64,000 nt of DNA, taken from positions 1 through 64,000 of the forward strand of contig CALFJF010000060.1 of assembly GCA_937877535.1 (NCBI GenBank), written 5' to 3'. The DNA is from an uncultured Treponema sp. (GTDB lineage: Bacteria > Spirochaetota > Spirochaetia > Treponematales > Treponemataceae). Numbering within the stretch: position 1 is the first letter of the stretch; each line of letters begins with the position of its first letter. Of the stretch, positions 59,076 through 64,000 are shown in pieces. The notes under the pieces were generated by a model. That model saw only the letters and a program-made list of their open reading frames with translations. It did not search any database and had not been told where the DNA came from. The position numbers and the translations under genes are program-made.

Positions 59076-59882
59076 ATGTGCAAAATCGATTTTGCTTTTT
59101 TGGACAGCGGAACGGGCGGCATTCCGTACATGCTCGCGCTCAAAGAAAAAATGCCGCAGGCGCGGTGCGTGTACTTGGGCGACACGGCGCAGTTTCCCTA
59201 CGGCGAAAAATCCGAGGAGAGCGTTGTGGAATGTGCGTCAGAAGCGGTTTCTCTCATTATCGAAAAATGGTCGCCACGCGCGCTCGTCATTGCGTGCAAT
59301 ACGATAAGCGTTACCGCGCTTTCTTCGCTTCGGAAGCGATTTTCTGAACTCAAAATGGTGGGAACGGTTCCTGCGATAAAACTCGCCGCAAAAATCTCAA
59401 AAAATCGCAGAATCGGGCTTCTTGCCACGAACGCCACGGTTTCAAATCCGTATTCAGACAAGTTGATTTTGGATTTTGCTTCCGATTGCCGCGTTTTTAA
59501 GTTGGGAGAGCCGAATCTTGTTCGATTTGTGGAAAAGAATTTTTTTACGGCAACCGAAAGCGAGCGACTTGAAGCGTGTATTCCCGCTCGAAACTTTTTT
59601 TTGCAGCACGATTGCGACACGGTCGTTTTGGGATGCACGCATTTTACGCATATCGCTTCTGATTTTGCAAAGGCGGTCGGAAACGGCGTGAGCGTTATCG
59701 ATAGCCGTGACGGCGTTGCAAATCAGGCGTTGCGAGTTTGTTCCCCGCCGTTTTCAAAAGAGTTTGGAGAGGATTCTATTCCAGATTGTTCTTTTTTTGT
59801 AACAAAACTCGATTTTGATTCTTGCGCCGAATACAAAATGCTTTGCGAAAAATATAAAATCCCCTGGGGCGGGGTCGTGTAA
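59076..59882 (+). CDS. murI: Glutamate racemase
   Basis: Makes D-glutamate for peptidoglycan. The 268-residue protein begins MCKIDFAFLDSGTGGIPYML, has YLGDTAQFPYGEKS, catalytic cysteine one in IACNTISV, and catalytic cysteine two in VLGCTHFTHI. Both catalytic cysteines are present. The start is uncertain: ATG 59076 is nearest to the homologous IDSGxGG start, while ATG 59052 would add eight residues and places GGGAAGG inside the coding region. Its stop overlaps the cyclase start by one base. Confidence 0.9.
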   Translation: MCKIDFAFLDSGTGGIPYMLALKEKMPQARCVYLGDTAQFPYGEKSEESVVECASEAVSLIIEKWSPRALVIACNTISVTALSSLRKRFSELKMVGTVPAIKLAAKISKNRRIGLLATNATVSNPYSDKLILDFASDCRVFKLGEPNLVRFVEKNFFTATESERLEACIPARNFFLQHDCDTVVLGCTHFTHIASDFAKAVGNGVSVIDSRDGVANQALRVCSPPFSKEFGEDSIPDCSFFVTKLDFDSCAEYKMLCEKYKIPWGGVV

Positions 59883-61090
59883 TGCGAGTTGAAAAAATCT
59901 CTGAAATATTGCGCGAAATCGGAAAGCACCTTGCGCGCAGTCAGCGCGGATTTATCTGCGCGGCAATGGCAGAACTGTTCGCACTCGTCTATCACATCTG
60001 CTTTTTGGTCTTTTTTTATCGGCAGGGGCTGCTTCCGCTTTTTTACTTCAACATTTTTAGCGTCAGTTTTTTCTGCCTGAACCTGCTGATTCTGTTCGGC
60101 TTAAAAAAAGTGAGCGTCGTCTTTTTCAATTCGATTTTTGAAGTCTGCCTGCACCAGATTTTGGCTGACTACTTTTTGGGCGCACTGGCGGGATTCCATT
60201 TTTTGATTATCATTTTGGTGGTCTTTCCGTTTTTGGTTGAGCGGCGAGGGTTTAACATCGGCATTCCCACCTCGTTTTTCTGCCTGTGCGTGTTTTTTGC
60301 CTGCGAGTTTTTCTTTTCTGCCCGCGCGCCCGTCGTTACGCTTTCCGCCCCGCTGCTCCGCACCCTGCGTCTGGTGAACATTGTGGCAAGCATGACCGTG
60401 CTCCTTACGATGATTATCATTTTTAAGCTGATTATCGGCTATATTGAGCACAGCATGGAAGAGCTGAACCAAAAGAACGAAGCCCTGCTGGAAAACATTT
60501 TGCCCAAAAAAGTGGTGGAAAATCTGCGCGAAACGGGCAAGTCCGCCCCCGAACTGTTTGATGGCGTGACGGTGCTTTTTACCGATGTGGTCAATTTTAC
60601 CACGATTTCAAAATCGCTCGCCCCTGCGGTACTCATCAGCGAACTGAACGATATTTTTACCCATTTTGACGGCATTATGGACGCGCACCACTGCGTGCGG
60701 ATTAAGACGATTGGCGACGCATACATGGCAGTCTGCGGATTGCCCGAAAAAGACGCGAACCACACCAAAAATCTGGTCGCCGCCGCGCTGGACTGCCGCG
60801 ACTACCTTGCCGAGCGCAACAAAACGCACGCGCTCAAATGGACGATACGGCTTGGCATACACACGGGCGAAGTGGTAGCGGGCATTGTGGGCGTAAAAAA
60901 ATACATCTACGATGTCTTTGGCGACACGGTAAATGTGGCAAGCCGCATGGAATCTTCCAGCGAAGAAATGAAACTCTGCGTTTCCGAAGCCGTCTACCGC
61001 CGCGCCCGCTCGTCCTTTGCCTGCACCCCGCGCGGCGAGATGGAAATTAAAGGCAAAGGGCTGATGAAACTGTACTTTGTGGAGCGGTGA
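59882..61090 (+). CDS. Membrane-anchored class III adenylate cyclase
   Basis: A 402-residue protein with about six membrane helices (1-190), a short linker (EELNQKNEALLENILPKKVV, the usual pre-cyclase helix), and a catalytic domain (225-400). Metal aspartates are Asp235 (FTDVVNF) and Asp279 (IGDAYMA). Lys275 and Asp344 are the ATP-selecting residues, and Asn351 and Arg355 are the transition-state pair, all intact. So cAMP production is predicted. The codon choice differs from the neighbours: CTG is common here and rare around it, which suggests a different origin. It begins at the last base of the murI stop (TAATG). Confidence 0.92.
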   Translation: MRVEKISEILREIGKHLARSQRGFICAAMAELFALVYHICFLVFFYRQGLLPLFYFNIFSVSFFCLNLLILFGLKKVSVVFFNSIFEVCLHQILADYFLGALAGFHFLIIILVVFPFLVERRGFNIGIPTSFFCLCVFFACEFFFSARAPVVTLSAPLLRTLRLVNIVASMTVLLTMIIIFKLIIGYIEHSMEELNQKNEALLENILPKKVVENLRETGKSAPELFDGVTVLFTDVVNFTTISKSLAPAVLISELNDIFTHFDGIMDAHHCVRIKTIGDAYMAVCGLPEKDANHTKNLVAAALDCRDYLAERNKTHALKWTIRLGIHTGEVVAGIVGVKKYIYDVFGDTVNVASRMESSSEEMKLCVSEAVYRRARSSFACTPRGEMEIKGKGLMKLYFVER

Positions 61091-61199
61091 AAATTTCTCA
61101 CGGAGGCACGGAGTACACAGAGGACTTTCACACGACACGATGCTCTCTGTGTCCTCTGTAGTTTCGCGAAGCGAATACTACTTGCTCTGTGAGGAATTT
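61091..61199. repeat. Large imperfect palindrome between the cyclase gene and icd
   Basis: Outer arms AAATTTCTCACGGAG (61091-61105) and CTCTGTGAGGAATTT (61185-61199) pair with two wobbles. Inside, ACAGAGGAC/GTCCTCTGT (61117-61125 with 61151-61159) and AGT-TTCGC/GCGAA-ACT (61160-61179) form two more hairpins. It spans exactly from the cyclase stop to the icd stop. It looks like a REP- or MITE-like element serving as a bidirectional terminator. Confidence 0.75.
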
Positions 61200-62394
61200 A
61201 AAGACGCGCGGCAATCTCGTCGATGTATTCCCACGAATTTACAATCTGTTTTGCCGGCGGGTTTGCAAGCCGAGCCAAGTCGCCGGTCATCACTCCTTCT
61301 TCGATTACATCGAGCGTGGCTTTTTCGAGCTTGTGCGCGAAATCTGCCAAATCGGGAGTGCCGTCAAGTTCGGCGCGCTTGGCGAGTGCGCCCGTCCAGG
61401 CAAAAATGAGCGCGACTGGGTTCGTCGAGGTTTTTTCGCCTTTTTGGTAGCGGTAGTAGTGCTTCTGAACCGTGCCGTGGCTCGCTTCGTACTCGAATTT
61501 TCCGTCTGGAGAAACGAGAACGCTCGTCATCATGGCGAGGCTTCCGCACGCGCTTGCAATCATGTCGCTCATCACATCGCCGTCGTAGTTTTTGCACGCC
61601 CACAAGAATCCGCCTTCGCTTTTCATCACGCGGGCAACGGCATCGTCAATCAAGGTGTAGAAATATTCAAGGCCTGCTTTTTCAAACTTCTCTTTGAATT
61701 CAGAATCGAACACGCGCTGGAAAATTTCTTTGAAATTTCCGTCGTAGGTCTTTGAAATCGTGTCTTTTGTGCCGAGCCACACGCTGATTTTTTGGTCGAG
61801 CGCGTAATTGAAGCAGCATCGCGCAAAACTTTCGATTGAAGAGTCCATATTGTGAATTCCCTGCAAAATTCCGGGGCCTTTCATCTCTTGGATTGTCTTT
61901 CGGATGACTTTTCCGTCTTTCCCGGTGAACACGAGTTCCGCAGTTCCAGGCCCGTCGGTCTTAATCTCGCAGTTTTTGTAGACATCGCCGTATGCGTGGC
62001 GACCGAGCACAATCGGCTTTTTCCAGCTCGTGACCGAACACTGGATATTTTTCACGAAAATCGGTGCGCGGAAAACCGTGCCGTCAAGTTCCTCGCGGAT
62101 AATTCCGTTCGGGCTTCGGGTGAGCTGCTTTAAGTCGTATTCTTTGACGCGGGCGGCGTTGCTCGTAATCGTGGCACATTTTACGCCCACGCCCAGCCGT
62201 TTGATTGCCGCCGCGCTCTCGTAAGTCACGCGGTCGTCGGTGTTATCGCGATTCTTCAAGCCCAAATCGTAATATTCGGTTTTCAAATCAACGAACGGCT
62301 CAAGAAGTTTTTCTTTGATGACCGCCCACAAAACTCTCGTCATTTCGTCGCCGTCAAGCTCGGCGATTGCGTTTTTCATCTGAATTTTTGCCAT
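61198..62394 (-). CDS. icd: NADP-dependent isocitrate dehydrogenase (eukaryote-like type)
   Basis: Converts isocitrate to 2-oxoglutarate with NADP. The 398-residue protein starts MAKIQMKNAIAELDGDEMTR and carries SPNGIIREELDGTVFRAPI with the substrate serine and arginines, YDGDVMSDMIASACGSLAMM with metal aspartates, and EASHGTVQKHYYRYQKGEKTSTNPVA for NADP binding. This is the type close to mitochondrial/cytosolic IDH rather than E. coli Icd. No other TCA genes are nearby; the role is likely 2-oxoglutarate and NADPH supply. Promoter TTGCGA, 18 bases, TATACT, ten bases before ATG. Confidence 0.95.
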   Translation of the reverse strand: MAKIQMKNAIAELDGDEMTRVLWAVIKEKLLEPFVDLKTEYYDLGLKNRDNTDDRVTYESAAAIKRLGVGVKCATITSNAARVKEYDLKQLTRSPNGIIREELDGTVFRAPIFVKNIQCSVTSWKKPIVLGRHAYGDVYKNCEIKTDGPGTAELVFTGKDGKVIRKTIQEMKGPGILQGIHNMDSSIESFARCCFNYALDQKISVWLGTKDTISKTYDGNFKEIFQRVFDSEFKEKFEKAGLEYFYTLIDDAVARVMKSEGGFLWACKNYDGDVMSDMIASACGSLAMMTSVLVSPDGKFEYEASHGTVQKHYYRYQKGEKTSTNPVALIFAWTGALAKRAELDGTPDLADFAHKLEKATLDVIEEGVMTGDLARLANPPAKQIVNSWEYIDEIAARL

Positions 62395-62404
62395 AATGAA
62401 AAAA

Positions 62405-62434
62405 GTATACAAGAAAAACGCTTCTTGTCGCAAT
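62405..62434 (-). promoter_or_regulatory. Promoter of icd
   Basis: On the minus strand TTGCGA (plus 62429-62434), an 18-base spacer and TATACT (plus 62405-62410). Transcription should begin about three bases before the ATG, giving almost no leader. Confidence 0.7.
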
Positions 62435-62500
62435 TCGTGTTTTGTGTCGCAAACCGTTTTTGAAAACGCTTGCCGTTTTGAACGACGGCGTTAATCAGCG

Positions 62501-62529
62501 TTCCACGTAAGAACATTTTAGTGTATAAT
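62501..62529 (+). promoter_or_regulatory. Promoter of the response-regulator gene
   Basis: TATAAT (62524-62529) with TTCCAC 17 bases upstream. The predicted leader is about 47 bases and carries AAGGAGG as ribosome site. Confidence 0.65.
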
Positions 62530-62582
62530 AAACTTGTTCGATATTTTCGTTATCATTTCATTTTCTGTGTCAAGGAGGAAAT

Positions 62583-63266
62583 ATGCGAGTTCTTTTGGTT
62601 GAGGACGAGGAGGGACTAAACAGTGCGCTTGTTGAAATATTCAAAAAAAATCGACTGAGCGTTGATGCCACTTTGAACGGCGCGGACGGATTAAAATATG
62701 CGCAGTCTGGAAAATACGATGTAATTATTTTAGATATAATGCTTCCAGGAATTGACGGAATTCAAATCTTAAAAACGTTGCGATTAAACAAAAATAGCAC
62801 TCCGATTTTGCTTTTGACGGCAAAAGACGACGTGCAAGACAAGATTTTGGGTTTGGACGCGGGCGCGGACGATTATTTGACAAAACCGTTTTCCACGGAC
62901 GAACTTTTGGCGAGAATTCGTGCGCTTTCAAGAAGAAAGGGCGAACTCCGAAACGATTTTGAACAATTTGGCGACCTCATTTTGAGCCGCGTGAATTGCG
63001 AATTACAAAGCGAAAACGGAAAAGCGATAAAATTGTCGCTCAAAGAATATCAAATTCTTAATTTGTTTTTTGAAAATCCGCACCAAGTAATTACAAAAGG
63101 TCAAATTATCGAAAAAATCTGGGGCGGCGAATCAAACGCGGAGTACAACAACGTTGAAGTGTATATTTCGTTTATCCGCACCAAAATCGAAACGCTTGGC
63201 GTTCACGTTCGGATTCGCACCATGCGCGGAGTTGGGTATTCGCTTGAAGACGAAACTCGAACGTAA
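62583..63266 (+). CDS. OmpR/PhoB-family response regulator
   Basis: A 227-residue two-component regulator. The receiver has the acidic pair LLVEDEEG, phospho-acceptor Asp in VIILDIMLPGIDG (residue 51), the switch threonine in LLLTAKD and the lysine in LTKPFS. The C-terminal winged helix (about 125-225) has LSLKEYQILNLFFENPHQVI and a recognition region ending VRIRTMRGVGYSLE. A sensor kinase gene normally follows; here a repeat and a 62-residue protein follow instead. AAGGAGG precedes the ATG. Confidence 0.93.
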   Translation: MRVLLVEDEEGLNSALVEIFKKNRLSVDATLNGADGLKYAQSGKYDVIILDIMLPGIDGIQILKTLRLNKNSTPILLLTAKDDVQDKILGLDAGADDYLTKPFSTDELLARIRALSRRKGELRNDFEQFGDLILSRVNCELQSENGKAIKLSLKEYQILNLFFENPHQVITKGQIIEKIWGGESNAEYNNVEVYISFIRTKIETLGVHVRIRTMRGVGYSLEDETRT

Positions 63267-63280
63267 ATTCTTGATGCGGT

Positions 63281-63333
63281 GATGTTACAAAATGGCTGCT
63301 ATCTTTTTGGTGGTTGAGCGCGTCAAACCTAGT
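63281..63333. repeat. Interspersed repeat, degraded copy 3
   Basis: GATGTTACAAAAT.GCTGCT followed by GGTGGTTGAGCGCGTC keeps the left half of the repeat seen at 6244 and 48813; the right half is lost. A CGCGTCAAAC/GTTTGCGCG inverted repeat overlaps its end. Confidence 0.6.
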
Positions 63334-63418
63334 CGATTTTTGTTTGCGCGTCATTACGTTCAGGATTATACTGGACTTGCATTTTTATCCATTTGTTTTG
63401 ATTTTTGGAGGAGAAATT

Positions 63419-63607
63419 ATGACGCTCAAAGAATATTTAATTGGACAAGCCCTTGCTGGAACGGACACTAATTTTCCGTCAACGCCATCAGGCGAAGAAT
63501 TGCTTCCTGACGCCTGGGCGGAAAATGCCGCCATGCGAATTGTGGAACTTGTGAACAACGTTTTGATTCTTGCACGACTTGACGGCAAAAAAGAAATCAC
63601 GCTTTAG
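63419..63607 (+). CDS. Small hypothetical protein, 62 residues
   Basis: Begins MTLKEYLIGQALAGTDTNFP, contains SGEELLPDAWAENAAMRIVE, and ends LARLDGKKEITL. GGAGGAG is an excellent ribosome site eight bases before the ATG, which is the main evidence that it is translated. It is soluble and acidic with a helical C-terminal half. I do not recognise a family. Longer in-frame starts from 63314 run into the repeat. Confidence 0.65.
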   Translation: MTLKEYLIGQALAGTDTNFPSTPSGEELLPDAWAENAAMRIVELVNNVLILARLDGKKEITL

Positions 63608-63690
63608 AAGAATCTTTTTAGAAATCCCCTTTTTTTGCACTTCAAAGACCAGTGGCAAAACTCCGCGCTTTTCGCTAGAATCGACCTATT

Positions 63691-64000
63691 ATGATTAAAA
63701 GAAACACTGGTTTTGCAAATTTGACCGCGGGCTATCTTTTTCCTGAAATTGCCCGCCGCCGCCGTGAATATGCCGCTTCTCACCCAGAGGCAAAAATTAT
63801 TTCGCTCGGAATCGGAAACACCACCGAGCCGCTTTCAAAACACATCGCCTCTGCCACGAGCGATTACGCGCTTTCCCTTGCCACCGCCGAGGGCTATTCT
63901 GGCTACGGGGACGAGCAGGGAAATTCCGCTCTCCGCGCGAAAATCGCCGAAGTTTTTTATCCGGGGCTTGCCGACGCGAGCGAAGTGTTCATTTCTGACG
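63691..64000 (+). CDS. dapL: LL-diaminopimelate aminotransferase, N-terminal part (cut by window end)
   Basis: PLP enzyme that converts tetrahydrodipicolinate directly to LL-diaminopimelate. The visible 103 residues include NLTAGYLFPEIARRRREYA, ISLGIGNTTEPLSKHI and GYSGYGDEQGNSALRAKIAE, matching the DapL family (LxAGYLFPEIARR, LGIGDxTEPL, GYGPEQG). TAGAAT lies nine bases before the ATG, with GTGGCA 18 bases further upstream, and there is no Shine-Dalgarno. The gene continues beyond the window. Confidence 0.88.
   Translation, partial: MIKRNTGFANLTAGYLFPEIARRRREYAASHPEAKIISLGIGNTTEPLSKHIASATSDYALSLATAEGYSGYGDEQGNSALRAKIAEVFYPGLADASEVFISD

Noticed and set aside
61189..61755. Plus-strand frame opposite icd
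   Set aside because: Antisense of the highly conserved isocitrate dehydrogenase.
1..64000. CRISPR array, prophage, insertion sequence or integrase
   Set aside because: No regularly spaced direct repeats, no transposase, integrase or phage structural motifs were seen in any confident frame.

Overview
The window reads as one chromosomal segment of a host-associated spirochaete, most likely a Treponema. The support is gene content and order. A TamB-like gene, bamA, skp and mutS lie in the order known from Treponema pallidum. There is a flgB-flgC-fliE-fliF-fliG-fliH-fliI-fliJ operon with a sigma-28-like promoter, a V-type (not F-type) ATPase operon, a PUR-domain nucleic-acid-binding protein related to Borrelia BpuR, and a cheW / DegT-like / NAD kinase / recN run. 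A group B-type [FeFe] hydrogenase suggests an anaerobic fermenter, and dapL points to diaminopimelate synthesis by the aminotransferase route. I see no phage, insertion sequence, integrase or CRISPR array.

Layout. 1-1.6 kb: the 3' end of the V-ATPase operon (atpB, atpD), then a universal stress protein. 1.7-3.6 kb: a minus-strand hydrogenase and VanZ-like pair. 3.8-8.1 kb: J-domain protein, map, tpiA, htrA. 8.1-13.3 kb: the ribosome and cell-wall cluster rplU-prp-rpmA-obgE-nadD-yqeK-LCP-rsfS. 13.4-18.2 kb (minus): a lipoprotein, a PUR protein, and the tmk / hypothetical / aroB / cysteine desulfurase run. 18.3-28.6 kb: outer-membrane biogenesis genes (tamB-like, bamA, skp) and mutS. 28.7-36.1 kb: comF-like, GltD-like oxidoreductase, cheW, a DegT-like pseudoenzyme, nadK, recN. 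36-41 kb: ilvB, argH, MATE exporter. 41.1-48.8 kb: flagellar basal body, motor switch and export operon. 48.8-54.4 kb: DtxR-like regulator, PrsW-like protease, initiator tRNA, HAD phosphatase, NYN-LOTUS protein, solute-binding lipoprotein, rpsD. 54.5-64 kb: less conserved envelope genes, murI, an adenylate cyclase with foreign-looking codon use, icd, a response regulator and the 5' end of dapL.

The best candidate for something undescribed is the 123-residue protein between fliF and fliG (44381-44752). Its N-terminal part looks like the FliG N-domain and its last 20 residues look like the FliF tail that binds FliG, so it may sit at the MS-ring/C-ring interface. A second observation covers the whole right half. 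Several genes lack a Shine-Dalgarno sequence and have a -10-like hexamer six to ten bases before the ATG, often exactly six, which predicts leaderless mRNAs. Other leads are a Prp protease whose L27 partner has no extension to cleave, a secreted HEGWH lipoprotein, a metallo-beta-lactamase-fold protein with a missing metal ligand and a G8 tract, and a structured rpsD leader.

All calls come from reading the sequence. No database search, structure prediction or codon-usage calculation was run.
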